Part shown: positions 41,947 through 52,845 of the stretch, in pieces
Layout: every line of letters begins with the position of its first letter
Position numbering within the stretch: the stretch's first letter is position 1
Source of the DNA: Trichosporon coremiiforme
Taxonomy: Eukaryota; Basidiomycota; Tremellomycetes; Trichosporonales; Trichosporonaceae
NCBI GenBank assembly: GCA_039545355.1
Contig: BCJJ01000011.1
Location: 1,024,851 to 1,088,850 of the forward strand
Direction of reading: 5' to 3'
Length of the DNA stretch: 64,000 bases
The notes under the pieces: model-generated
Databases searched by the model: none
The model's input: only the letters and a program-made list of their open reading frames with translations
What the model was told of the DNA's origin: nothing
Made by a program: the position numbers and the translations under genes

Positions 41947-42666
41947 CTAATCCGGTCCAGTCTCGAGGTTGATCTGCTTCCCGAACTTGGCGTACCTGGG
42001 TGTCAGCTCTCCTCCGAACGCTCTAGCTGCCATCGCGTAGTGGCCATAAAGGAGGTCTACTCACAGCTGCACCTTCAGATCCTGCATGCCGTGCTCGCAC
42101 TCCTCGCAGCGTTCCTTCAACTCGCCGATCTCGCCGTCGTACCGCTTCAGGTCTGCGCGAAGCTGCTTCTTCGCCGCCGGCAGCGGCAGGTCGAAGAACG
42201 CCTCGCCAATCTTGTACATTATCGTCTTGGCGTCGCTGAGCTCCAGCTCCATCTGCAGGTCGTCGTAGTACTCCTTCTCGTCCTGGGGTTAGCTGCGTTG
42301 GGGAACTTGGGTAGATATGTAATGTCGCTCTGGCCCTGCGTTGATCGGCCACTGGGGTGTTGGCGCTTTGGTGCTAGTGCCGGCCTGCTACACTGCACGG
42401 AGCTCGACACAGCAGGCAAATGCTTCGGAGAGGTACGCAAATAGCCAGAGCATCTCCTACAGCTACCAGCCCAACGTTACAGAGACACGACTCACCTCCT
42501 TGACCTTGAGCTGGTCCCGCAGGTCACCAAGCCGGTTGTTAAGCTTGGAGAAGGTGTTGATCTTCTGCTGATCCTCCCACGCGACCTCGATACCGTCCGC
42601 CTCGTCTTCCGGAGCAAGCTAAACTGTCAGCTGCTCATCCCTTCCTAGCTAACTCACGAGACTCAT
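41947..42666 (-). CDS. prefoldin subunit 4
   Basis: Exon 1 is only 9 nt (42666-42658, Met-Ser-Leu); then 42618-42496, 42282-42065 and 41995-41947, introns 39, 213 and 69 nt; 132 residues. It is a beta-type prefoldin: two coiled-coil helices ([40 protein letters not shown]) around the beta hairpin [20 protein letters not shown], ending [15 protein letters not shown]. It is part of the hexameric chaperone that delivers nascent actin and tubulin to CCT (yeast GIM3). The 214-bp promoter is shared with RRP41. Confidence 0.92.
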
Positions 42667-42880
42667 TTTGCCGTCACTGGTGTTGTAAGTCGAGCGAGGA
42701 AGGTGCTCAGGCCCATACATCGATCGTCATCGAACGCGCCCAGCGCTCAGCGGTCAAGGGGACGCGGGACCTTATTCAACCGTCCCCTTTAAATTTCGTC
42801 ATGTCCGTCGTCCACCCGTCCATGGTCAGCCTCCATCAGGCAACACCCTACAACTGCATCAGCAACAACACGCAAGAACA

Positions 42881-43779
42881 ATGAGCAGAATAGAAATCCT
42901 GAACCTTGCTGGTGAGCTAGGATTGCCTCACACGGCAGCTGATTCCCAGGTCTCCGACACGACAACAGGCGCCCGTTCGAGCTGCGCTCCCTCTCGTGCT
43001 CGCTCGGCGTGCACCCGCAAGCGGACGGGAGCGCGCAGGTCTCGCAGGGCCTGACGACGGTCCAGGCTGCCGTGTTCGGGCCGCGGGAACCGAAACAGAA
43101 AGCGGGGGCTGCGCACGATAAGGCCAATGTCGTTGTTGAGGTTGGCGTCGTGCCGTGGGCGCAGGGACAGGGGCAAGGCCGGGGACGGACACGGGGTGAC
43201 AAGTGAGTATCTGCTGCTCAGCTGCCGTCAGGCAGCTACCCTGGAGGTTGGAAGCAGAGGAGAGATAGCTATGGCAGTCTTAAAGCAGCTGACGCCAGAC
43301 GCCTGCTTGAGATTGGAGCGGCGATTCGACAGACCTTCGAGCCCGTGATCCAGGTGGGACTCTACCCCCGATCCGAGATTGCGGTGCAGGTGCAGGTCCT
43401 CCAGGCCGACGGCGGCATCCTCCCCACCGCTATTAACGCGGTGACGCTCGCGCTCATCGACGCCGGCATCGCGATGCACGACTACGTCACCTCCGTCTCT
43501 GTCGGCCTGCACCTGACGCAGGCGCTGCTGGACCTGAGCGCGCCAGAGGAGAACGACCTGCCCTCCCTCGTCGTGGCCGGCCTGCCGAACAGCGGCAAGA
43601 TCACGCTCGCGCAGATGGAGACACGACTGCATGTCGACCGTTTCGAGGAGATGCTCCGCCTCGGTACCGAGGCTTGCAAGGTTATCAAGGACGATATGGA
43701 GCAGGTTGTCAAGACGCGCACGGGGCGGGTTGTCGATCGCATGTCTGTCGCGACTAGGACTGTGGCTGTGGAGGCGTAG
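42881..43779 (+). CDS. SKI6: exosome core subunit RRP41 (RNase PH-like)
   Basis: Exons 42881-42911, 42950-43202 and 43299-43779, with introns 38 nt (branch CTGAT variant) and 96 nt, encode 254 residues. RNase PH fold: LRHDNRRPFELRSLSCSLGV, GLTTVQAAVFGPREPK, VGLYPRSEIAVQVQVLQADG, then ALIDAGIAMHDYVTSVSVGL. It forms the six-subunit ring of the nuclear and cytoplasmic RNA exosome, normally without catalysis in fungi. A Gly/Gln/Arg-rich insertion (WAQGQGQGRGRTRGDK) is unusual. Confidence 0.94.
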
Positions 43780-43906
43780 ACTTGTGGTAGAACTGTAGAC
43801 AAGGACACCCATGTACGATTATGAGACGCAGACTGACAGAGGATATATGCATACAAGGAGGAGGAGCGTATCAAACGCTGTACAAACAGGAGGTGGCGGT
43901 GAGACT

Positions 43907-44584
43907 TTAGGCGATGACCTGTGTCGTGGTCTGGACGGGGCTCTGGAGCTGAGCGGGGATGGCGTCCTTGGCCGCGCGGCGTTCGAGCTGGAGAGCAAGC
44001 TCGTGGATATGGTCGTCGGCCAGACCCATAGTCTCAAGATGGCGGGCGAGGTTGAGGACGTAGTCGATGTTCTTGCCGCTCTCGCCGCGCGCAAAGTAGA
44101 TCTGCCTGACCATGTCCTCCATGGGCACAGGGCCGAGGTAGTACTCGTTTTCCGGGGAGGCGATGTACGTGATGGCGGTGACCTTCTCGATTACGCCGGG
44201 GGACACCTCGTACTCGAACGGCACGTTGATGCGAACGTAACCACCACGTTCCCGGTAGTCGAGCGCGGCCATTATGTCGTCCTCCTTCTCCTCGGGCAGG
44301 CGGTAGCAAACACCCCAGCATTCCGAACCGATCTCCGGCACGAGCGTGAGTACTCGTCCGAGAGCACCGGGCTGACCACGGTGGTCGGGCGAGCCCTGCC
44401 AGAACCGCCGCGTGTGGTCGTTGACCCACCCGGTGCGCTTCTCGGCGAACTCAAAGTCGGGACGCCAAATGATCGAGCCATAGCCAAACACCCACGTCGC
44501 TGACGTGGGGGTGGCAGCAGAGCCCGAGCCGGCGGCAACGGCAGGAGCAGGAGCAGAAACTGCGGTTGAGCTAAGCGAGGACAT
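43907..44584 (-). CDS. ChaC-type gamma-glutamylcyclotransferase (glutathione-specific)
   Basis: Intronless, 225 residues from ATG 44584. After an Ala/Ser-rich start comes WVFGYGSIIWRPDFEF, the ChaC substrate loop; GSPDHRGQPGALGRVLTLV and MAALDYRERGGYVRINVPFE follow, the latter with the catalytic Glu. It degrades glutathione to 5-oxoproline and Cys-Gly in the cytosol. A TATA box (44772-44778, minus) stands ~190 bases upstream, fitting stress-induced expression. Confidence 0.93.
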   Translation of the reverse strand: MSSLSSTAVSAPAPAVAAGSGSAATPTSATWVFGYGSIIWRPDFEFAEKRTGWVNDHTRRFWQGSPDHRGQPGALGRVLTLVPEIGSECWGVCYRLPEEKEDDIMAALDYRERGGYVRINVPFEYEVSPGVIEKVTAITYIASPENEYYLGPVPMEDMVRQIYFARGESGKNIDYVLNLARHLETMGLADDHIHELALQLERRAAKDAIPAQLQSPVQTTTQVIA

Positions 44585-45505
44585 TGTGTAGATAAGAGAT
44601 AAAGAGGTAGAGATGTCGGAGAGATTGGGAATTGTGGTCAAGGTGATTGGCCAGTCGACGTGGACAGAGGAATGTCGAAGGTGGTGGCAACTGTTGTTGT
44701 CCGGTGACAATGATCGGGGAGCGTTACGGCTGACTTGTGACCTGATGAATTCGGAATTCGTTACGGGCAGCTTATATATGCAGCTGAGCGATATATGATG
44801 GCTGGGAAGAGAGTGTGGTGTCTTGTGGAGACGGTGGTGACGAAAGAGCGCAGGAGCCGCAACAGTCTTGAGGGGTGGTGACGGGGTGGAGGATGAGTGA
44901 GCAACAACAAGATTCAGTCGTCGAGCAGGTGGCCACCTCTCCACCATGGCGTGCTATCTTCAGGCACCATCGTCAGCTTATCTCAATTGCAACTAACCCG
45001 GAATAGCGCAACCGCGCACGAACCAGCTTTCCTCGGGCAACATTACTGCTTAGGGAGTAATGTTGCGGAGCAGCCTTGCAATACGGGAATGCGACGCTCC
45101 ATCGCTTCGACGATTCGAGTAGAAACGCACATGGGTTTCTGTGAAGACGGGAACGACTGCCACCCGAGCGACGGGCGACGCGGCTCACCGACCAAGGGCA
45201 GTCACCTCCGAGCGCTGGCGGAGAAGATCTGCCCTCCGCATCAGCCACGTACACGTCATTTTCATATTACGTAAAAGCATGGCGTGTCGATCACTCCGAC
45301 AGCCAACATTAGCACCTCGGACCGGCATGATCCAGGCCATGCAAGGTCTGATCTTTCGGTGGTGCGCAGACGAGCCGTGGCGCTCCACTCTCCGCTGTAC
45401 GCAGCCCAGATAAGGCAGGCCCTCGGGAACCATATCTCCCCGCAAGCGCGCAAGTCATGTCGAATATCTACCATAGGGCAGCTATGCATCCCAGTTTCTA
45501 TCAAT
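44585..45505. other. intergenic with ChaC promoter
   Basis: About 920 bases. TATATAA on the minus strand at 44772-44778 is a likely TATA box for the ChaC gene; a second TATATG lies near 44790. Further right is the 3' flank of MIC19 without recognised features. Confidence 0.5.
44772..44778 (-). promoter_or_regulatory. TATA box of ChaC gene
   Basis: TATATAA on the minus strand, about 190 bases before the ATG at 44584. Confidence 0.5.
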
Positions 45506-46525
45506 TTATTGGAGGCTCTTGACGAAAGCCTGCTGTCAGTTCCTATCCGGACGCGTCAACTCACAGCCTCAAGCTTGTTGACCTCGGCCTTAAAGGCGTC
45601 AACCTCACGCCAGCAGTCGAGGGGAGTCGTAGGGTTGTTACTGATGTCAGCGGGGTTCTTGGAGCGATGGAGTGGCTGGTGGGCGTCGTCGCCGACACCT
45701 CGTTGCGGTAATCGGCGCGTCATCGATGCTTGTCCCAACCGAGCTCCGCAAGAGGGAACCATGTCACCCGAGAAGAAGACGACAGGAGCTCCGAGATAGA
45801 CATCTCCCTACGACGAGCACGCAAGCTGACCCGACGACCGGGGACGGACGGCCTCGCTAGTGCTGCCGTTCCTGTAGCTCTCCCGGGGCCCGTCTCGTCT
45901 TCGCAATGGGTAGTCCGTATGTCGTTCTTGGCGTGCACCATCGTCATAACTGCACGATCCGCAGTGCGTGATTCCTTCAACAGAACGCCATTACTCACGT
46001 GTAGCAAACAACAACGGCGTCCTTGGCCTTGGCGAGGTCGGGGTTCTCGCGGTTCTTCCGGTCGTTGGTGATACGCTCGACCTTCTCGCGGACCTCCTCA
46101 ATGTCGCGTCCGAGGGCCTCGGAGGACATGCCTGGCTTCTCGCGGTCGAGGTTCTCCTTCTCGAGCGCTGATGAGATCGACGACAGGATCTCGGCCTCCT
46201 TCTGCCGGAGGTTGGCCGACTCGGACGCGAGCTTCTGGCGCACGAGGTCGTCTGTCGTCTGCGGCTTCTTGCCCGACGACGGCTGCTGCAGACGCTCAAT
46301 CAGCGACGGCGAGAACTGCTGTTAGCTCTGTGGCCGGTGCACATAACTCGTGGAATTTGGCCGGTCGCGTGGTATCCGTGTTGACCGCGATTTATGGGAA
46401 ACCACCGTCCCGTTCGCGTGCTGTTCGATGTCGTGATGCAAACTCACCTCAACGCTCGTTCCCTCCGGAGCAGAGACCACATGGTCGGGCTTTTGGGAGG
46501 CCTGGGATGACTGCGAAGCGCCCAT
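45506..46525 (-). CDS. MIC19: MICOS subunit Mic19
   Basis: Exons 46525-46448, 46315-45999, 45640-45565 and 45529-45506 encode 164 residues; introns are 132, 358 and 35 nt. MGASQSSQ is an N-myristoylation-type start. VRQKLASESANLRQKEAEIL and EEVREKVERI form a long coiled coil. C-terminally CYTNNPTTPLDCWREVDAFK gives a Cx10C half CHCH motif, ending FVKSLQ. It joins Mic60 at crista junctions on the inner-membrane face of the intermembrane space. The acceptor of intron 1 could also be three bases earlier, adding one Gln. Confidence 0.9.
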
Positions 46526-46752
46526 GATGTGTGGTGGATTGGTATGAAGACGACCGAACCCGACCTCGAACGGACTTCCGACGTCAAAGTCGGGTACGCT
46601 TCGTCGATCGCGTGGATTTGCTCCCGCCCTTCACCCAAAACGTCACTGAACGCGAACAGAGCAGCGATGATAGCCGACCCCCCCACCTCATGCATGAGAG
46701 GAGCAGTGAGTAGTCGATGCAATGCATAGTGATACAGTCTAGACGTCTAGAT

Positions 46753-48361
46753 CTAGTTCCAGTCCTTCCAGCGCTCCAGTCCCGTCTTCTCTCCCACCGC
46801 GTCGGCGAGCATCTCGCCAGAGTAGACGCAGTCGTTCACACTGACGCCTCCATAACCGCTGCCGCCTACACTCAGCCTGCCCTGCCACGGTCCATTCTGG
46901 ATCGCCTCGTGCAGCTCCCGCATCCTGGTGCCATGCCCCGGAGCATAGGTAGGGATGCAATCAACCTGCAAGTTGGCTTTCGTCAGAATCGGGTCGACGT
47001 TGGCAAGATGAGGGAGGACTGTTCTCAGATAGTCTACAGCGATCTCGCTCAGCTCCTCCTTGGACGGTATCGGGGTCACTGAGCCGCCAGTCTTGTATGA
47101 CGACCAGTACGGTCCGCCCATCATCGCAGTGACCTTCGTGATCTTGCCCTCTAGCTCTGGGACCTCAGTGCCGGGAAGGGCAGTGCTGTCGAAGATGACG
47201 CCGAGAACGCCTGCACGGTTGGAGTCCGACGCGGGGATGAGGAAGCCGAAACCCTCCGGATGCACCTGCGATGGTGGCAGAGGGAAGACCACGTTCACGA
47301 CGCCGACTGTGGTGCTCCTGTTCGTGGTGAGGTGAGGCAGCGGCGAAGTGGCTATGGAGCTGAGGTGTCGCGGAGTGACCGCAGCCACGACGTGGTCCGC
47401 CTCGATCGGACCGATGGAGGAGTCGATCTGCACGTCAGCTTCCAACGGCCAATTGCTAGCTCACCTTCACACCATTTTCGGTAGGAGTGATGCCATCCAC
47501 TCGTGTTCCGGGAGAGATCTCGACGCCCCGCTGCTGGCACGCCTGCGCCAGCCGATCCGTCAACTCAGACATGCCGCCGCGCAAGGCGTACATTGCCCAG
47601 TCCTTCCTCCTGTCTCCCCATGCCCCGCACTCCTTCCATGCCTCCAGTTCCCGAGCCTTTCCGGCCTTGTCGCCCTTAAGCATGCCCATGACTAAGCTGC
47701 CGCCACCTCGCTCGGCGTCCCAGAGCATCTGAAACGCACTGCGTACACTGAGCGTGTTCGGGTCTGCGGCATAGATGCCATGCACAAACGCACTGGCTGT
47801 CGCGGCAACCTTTGGTCCAAAGCGGCGGAGGAAGAACGAGTGCACACTCTCGTCGTCCGCGCCAGCTGGAGAGTTGCGCCGGAACGGCTCCTTCATGACA
47901 CCGAGCAGCAGTTCGCGGATCGGAGCGGGCGTTTTCGGTGACAGCAGTGCCAGAGGTGACGTCGGCGCCGCCATGAGTGTTCCAGTCGCATTGTTCATGA
48001 TGAAGCGATTACGGGCAGCAGGGCTTGTCTTCGGGATACCAACGATGGAGTCCTCCAGACCGACGTCGAGGATCTGCGGTTAGCTATAGAAGGGAACCCG
48101 GCAGCTTACAAGCTTCAGCATGCTTGCAGCACTCAGCCCTTTTGGTCGGATACTGCGCGGTCCGCTCTCGAGCGTTACGTCGCCCTCCACTTGCTCGCCA
48201 GTCGGCGAGGTGAACTTAATGTGTTGCTTTGGGCTCCCGACCCATCCGCCGACATGTTGTGAAGCTTCCAGCAAAGTGACCTTGGCCTTGGGAGCGACTC
48301 GGTAGGCCGCCGATAGACCTGTTAAGCCACCGCCGATGACGGCGACGTGTTGCGGCGGCAT
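46753..48361 (-). CDS. HEM14: protoporphyrinogen oxidase
   Basis: Exons 48361-48110, 48073-47465 and 47427-46753 (introns 36 and 37 nt) encode 511 residues. FAD dinucleotide site VAVIGGGLTGLSAAY (residues 6-20), then VTLLEASQHVGGWVGS and LESGPRSIRPKG typical of PPOX. FVHGIYAADPNTLSVRSAF and the C-terminal GGSGYGGVSVNDCVYSG (second FAD contact) follow. It oxidises protoporphyrinogen IX to protoporphyrin IX in haem synthesis at the inner mitochondrial membrane. The gluconokinase gene lies 152 bases upstream on the same strand. Confidence 0.95.
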
Positions 48362-48513
48362 GATGGGTGATGAAGTGCTAGCAAGTACGGCCAGATCCGG
48401 AAGGGTCGGAAATGTCAGCGGAGGTGGAGGCCGGATCCGGCGGGGTCAGACGGCTCAACCAAGCCATTAAGCCACCAACCCGCGAGCCCACAAATACAAA
48501 GTGCATAGTTTCT

Positions 48514-49310
48514 CTACAGGCCCTGGTGGTCCATCACAGTGACGAGGTGCCGGATGCCCTCGGTCGCATCGTCGATGACATCGGACTGGCTCTTAGAGAT
48601 GTCGACCGTCACGACACCTCCTTCCTTCTCGGGGTCCTCCAGGGTCGCAAGCTGCGACGCGAGCATGTCTGGCTTCATGAAGTGACCCTTCCGCTCCGAG
48701 ATGCGCTTCTGAAGAAGCTCTGGTGAGCCCTTGCAGTACACAAATGCTGTTCGAAGCTTCGGCTGTCGCGTCAGCGCAATTTTCGCAGGGTTACTCACCT
48801 CCGGCTCATCAACAGTCTCCGCCGTCCCCCTGAGCACATTCCGGTACTTCTTCTTCAGCGCCGAGCACGCAATCACGACCGTTGGACGTCCGAGACCTCC
48901 ATCGTCCGTCGAAGTGACCTTGTTGTCGTCAAATTCCTTCCTGCAGGTCTGGATACCTGTCCGCCGGATCGCGTGGAGCCAAGGCAAGCGGTCCTCATCC
49001 GTCAGAGGCTGGCCAGCCGACATCTTGTCGACGCTCGACTGCGGGTGGAGGGAGTCGCCATCGATGAAGGGGGCAGAGATGTTCTTCGCGAGTCCTGCAC
49101 CGACCGTGGACTTCCCGCTGTCTGTTAGTAGACGGCTCCGAGATCTTCTCCGAGACAGCGCCGGTGACATCATCTGTACCGATCGAAAGCGCGAGACTCA
49201 CCAGCTGGCGGGGCCCTGGATGTTAGCTACATCTCAGTAGACGAAATAGGGCTCACCATGACAATGATCATGAGCGGCTTCTGGAACGAGTACGGGTCGG
49301 TAATGTTCAT
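48514..49310 (-). CDS. gluconokinase, with a 14-nt exon
   Basis: Exons 49310-49257, 49202-49215 (14 nt), 49117-48799 and 48762-48514, introns 41, 84 and 36 nt; 211 residues. The small exon encodes GPAS plus part of the next Cys, so the P-loop GPASCGKST (19-27) is built from three exons. FIDGDSLHPQSSVDKMSAGQ and PLTDEDRLPWLHAI are GntK-family substrate and lid motifs; ERKGHFMKPDMLASQLATLE is the family C-terminal signature. It phosphorylates D-gluconate to 6-phosphogluconate for the pentose phosphate pathway, in the cytosol. Confidence 0.93.
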
Positions 49311-49705
49311 GGCGGCGATGGAAGAGTGGAGAAAGCAACACCGAGAACGGATGCTCAAGTGACGTTTTAAGTGGGGTGGGGTTGCTCTCGCCTTGCTCAG
49401 TGAGTAGCCTGCATTTACCGTCCGGTACCGGCCCGGTTGGCCCGGGGTCCGCTCGACCACTCCGGATGAAGCATGCACGAGAATCTTCAGACAACGAGGG
49501 CGCGAGCTGGTCTACGCATCCTGAGACTCGGTGTGGACCAATGCGGGGCCTGTCTGCGACCGTCATGTGCTCACGATCACTTCGGTGTTCCTCACTGTCA
49601 TATCGTCGTTGTGATCAAGGTAGCGGACTCAAATGGACCTCCACCAATCCACCACTGACGATTTGTTTGGTCTCCTGAACTTCTGATCGACCATCCATTC
49701 CACCC
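49311..49705. promoter_or_regulatory. divergent promoter gluconokinase / MDM10
   Basis: About 395 bases between the two starts. No TATA box or other gene is seen. Confidence 0.45.
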
Positions 49706-51286
49706 ATGCTCCCATTCTCAACACTCCTTCTACGGTCCTACTATGCGGAGACAGGATGGAACGAAGATAACCTCTACTCAAACCTGACCAGGAGCTCTGC
49801 TGGTGAGTTGCATGTCGACAGCTTCGATAACTGACATCAGCCCTGCTGTAGGTCGTCAGCAGCATCAAGATGCTACCCCTTTGCGCTTGCTAACATCCAG
49901 TGACTTTCCTGTTCCCAACTCCTTGATCTTGCAGCTCGCTAATGCGCCGAGTCCGATCTTTTTCAACAGCTATGCGCTGGATGCGCTGCCGCAACTCAAT
50001 GGGAGCATGAGCTACGTGACGAGTAGTCTGCCGTTGACAAGTGTGAGTAGGAGCTGAAGCTCTGCTGTCTTGTTGACAAACTTGAGCTAACTTCAGATCG
50101 GCTCATCGCGTACGATGCCCTTCCGCGATGTCGTCGAGCGGTTCCGGCTGTACCCACCGCCGCAGCGGCCAAGCGTCGACGAGATCTGGATTGATGGGAA
50201 GCGGGTAGACAAGAGGGACTACTTCCTCTACTCGCGACTACACTTCCCGTCATTCCATTTATCAGGTCTTGCGACGACGCGTGTAAGCTCAACGTTGCAG
50301 GCGCAGTTGGCGTTCACTCATCAGCCCACAATGGCGCGGTTGCGGTTTACGCCTCGAGGAGAAGTTGCCCCTAAGGCGAGCTCCGCTCACCCGCCGGGCA
50401 ATCTCTTGCTGTCGCTGCAACACGACACGGGACAGTACTCGGGCGAGTACACGTACTCTGCGTCTGACGGGATGTTTGGAGTCAGGGGACTGTACAACTT
50501 CGGCTGGCAGGACGAGGAAGCAAAGAAGGAGGCGAAGGCGACTGAGGCGGACGGCACCTCGAACCGCATTGAGGACGATGACGACATGCTGGAGGGCGGT
50601 TTGCGGGGCAGATTCAGCGCTGGTGGAGAGGTATACCTTTCTCTGAAGCAGCGTAGTCTTGGAGGTGAGTTTTTGCCGGAGTACTGGGCGAACTGACCAC
50701 AGTCTCCATCGGGGGAAGATTCACGACCCTGCCACCCAGCTCCAACCCGCACGCCCCGCCATCCCCCCCGACGACTATCACTATCCTCTACAATCCACTC
50801 ATGGGCTTCATCTCAACCGCCTACGCCGCGCAGCTTTCACCCACCGTGTCCTTGGCCACACGTTTCGGTGTGAACATCTACAGCTATGAGTCGGACTTCT
50901 CCGTTGGAGGAGAATGGTGGATCGGGCGACGGTTCGGGGGAGGCAGGGGTCCCGCAGTGGAGCCCACGGCAGAGGAGCTGGAAGCGATCGCGAAGCGTGC
51001 CAAGCTTGGCGGGTCACTGCGCGATGACCCGGGCCCGGACGCTGAGCCCGAGCTCGTTGACATTGCAGAGAAGGCGATGAGGCAAGTCGGCGCTGCCCGC
51101 CTCAAGGCAGACAAGGAGAGGGACGGTGTTCTGAAAGCGAGCTTGCGCGGGGACTGGTCGCTTGCCCTCCTGTACGAGAGCAGGATACGCAACTGCCTCG
51201 TGTCCGTCGGGCTCGTGAGTGACGTCTTCAGCGGGACAAGCCGCGCTATCCGCGGAGTGGGACTTGAGGTGCAGTACTACTCTTAA
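49706..51286 (+). CDS. MDM10: ERMES beta-barrel subunit Mdm10, with a 7-nt exon
   Basis: Exons 49706-49802, 49841-49847 (7 nt), 49901-50042, 50097-50664 and 50703-51286; introns 38, 53, 54 and 38 nt; 465 residues in frame. The start [20 protein letters not shown] and [11 protein letters not shown] are hallmark Mdm10 sequence. The 7-nt exon CCCTGCT is required to read [14 protein letters not shown], matching the ALLDF of the family; skipping it breaks the frame. Amphipathic strands ([40 protein letters not shown]) build an outer-membrane beta-barrel. It tethers ER to mitochondria and works with the SAM complex. Confidence 0.95.
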
Positions 51287-51598
51287 TTTTTGCATGCATC
51301 ATGTGAGCTGTACAAACAGATCACAAATCAAGCACGTTTGTGCAAACACACACGCATAGCACACGAGGAAGGAGACTCGACGGAGGATGGAATGTGCATA
51401 TCCTGTATCTCGGCCATGTTCACGGCCGAATCCGATGGGGTTCGGGTACTAACTCTTGCCGACTGTGACAACCATCATGCCCGAAGTCAGGAAGCTAGAT
51501 GAGCCAGGATCCGTCCCAGCCCACATGTTGTTATAACCTCAACCTTGTCCTTCCCGGACCACTCCTCCCTCTTTCTCTTCCCTCACTTGCATAACATC
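51287..51598. other. intergenic, epoxide hydrolase promoter
   Basis: About 310 bases, AT-richer near 51290-51360; CT-rich leader directly before 51599. No other feature. Confidence 0.45.
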
Positions 51599-52845
51599 AT
51601 GGCGTTCGACAAGTTCCCCAGCGAGCCCTCCATCCCCGTGAAGGAGTTCAAGGTCGCGGTTCCGCAGGCACAGATCGAGGACTTGCGTGCGCGTCTCGTG
51701 AACCAGGCGCCGCGCAAGGCGACTTGGGACAACACCGTTGGCCCGTTTCACCTCGGCGTGAAGAAGAACTGGCTCGACGAGACGATCGAACAGTGGAAGT
51801 GGTTTGACTGGTAGGTGTCCTCGGCCTTCCTCGACTGACGCCCAGGCGCAAAGTGGAGGACGAGCTCAACTCGTTCCCGCAATACAAGGCGACGATTAGC
51901 CTCGATGGCGCGTTCTACGAGGTGCACTTCCTCGCCCTCTTCTCGCAAAAGAAGGATGCGACACCTATCCTCTTCGCCCACGGCTGGCCGGGGAGTATCC
52001 TCGAGTTCGTGCCGATGCTCGAGATGCTCAAGGACAAGTACACGCCCGCGACGCTGCCTCACCACGTCATTGTCCCGTCTCTGAACGGGTTCGGCTTCTC
52101 CTCTGCGCCCCCTGTGGACCGGCCTTTCACCACTCTGACGCAAGCGAAGCTGTTCGATGCGCTCATGCAGGGACTGGGCTTTGGCAAGAAGAACGGGGGA
52201 TACCTCGCCCAGGGCGGAGACGTGGGCAGCTTCGTCGTGCGCATCATGAGCACATTCGAGAGCTGCAACGGGATCCACGTCAACTTCTTCCCGCTGCTCG
52301 GAAAGTCGGTGGACACAGGGGGACTCGACAAGATTGACAAGACGGCCGTCGCGCGCTCAGCCATGTGGTCCGGATTCGGCACGGGATACCTGGTCGAGCA
52401 GGCGACGAAGCCCGGCACGATCGGTGCTGTCCTTGAGAGCTCGCCCGTCGCCGTGCTGGCGTGGATCGGTGAGAAGCTCGCCTACGCCAAGGCAAAGGAC
52501 ACGATGCAGTTCCTCCTCGCCGAGGTGTCGCTGTACTGGTTCACCGGGACAGCAGCCACCTGCATCTGGTTTTACCGCTCTGGATCGGGTGCAGGCGCCG
52601 TCAAGGAGGGCCCGAGTGTCGCCTTCCCGCCAAGCCGCATCGAGAAGCCCATGGGATACTCGCAGTTCGTTGAGGAGGTGTACCCCACTCCCATCTCTGT
52701 CGTCAAGCCCATCGTCGGCGACCTCGTCTGGAGCAAGCGCCACCTCACCGGAGGTCACTTCGCTGCTCTTGAGCGTCCGGACGCCATCTGGGAGGACGTG
52801 ACTGAGTTCGCCAGGGTCGTCGAGGGCAGGAAGACCAAGCTCTAA
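51599..52845 (+). CDS. epoxide hydrolase, EHN-domain type
   Basis: Exons 51599-51810 and 51846-52845 flank a 35-nt intron (GTAGGT to CTGACGCCCAG); 403 residues. The N-terminal EHN region (IPVKEFKVAVPQAQIEDLRA; LDETIEQWKWFDW) precedes an alpha/beta hydrolase core. HGWPGS (His116) forms the oxyanion hole, GGDVGS has nucleophile Asp196, and GGHFAALE has His375. LYWFTGTA carries a lid Tyr likely to activate the epoxide. It opens epoxides to diols, as microsomal EH relatives do. The C-terminal -TKL is a weak PTS1-like end. Confidence 0.93.
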
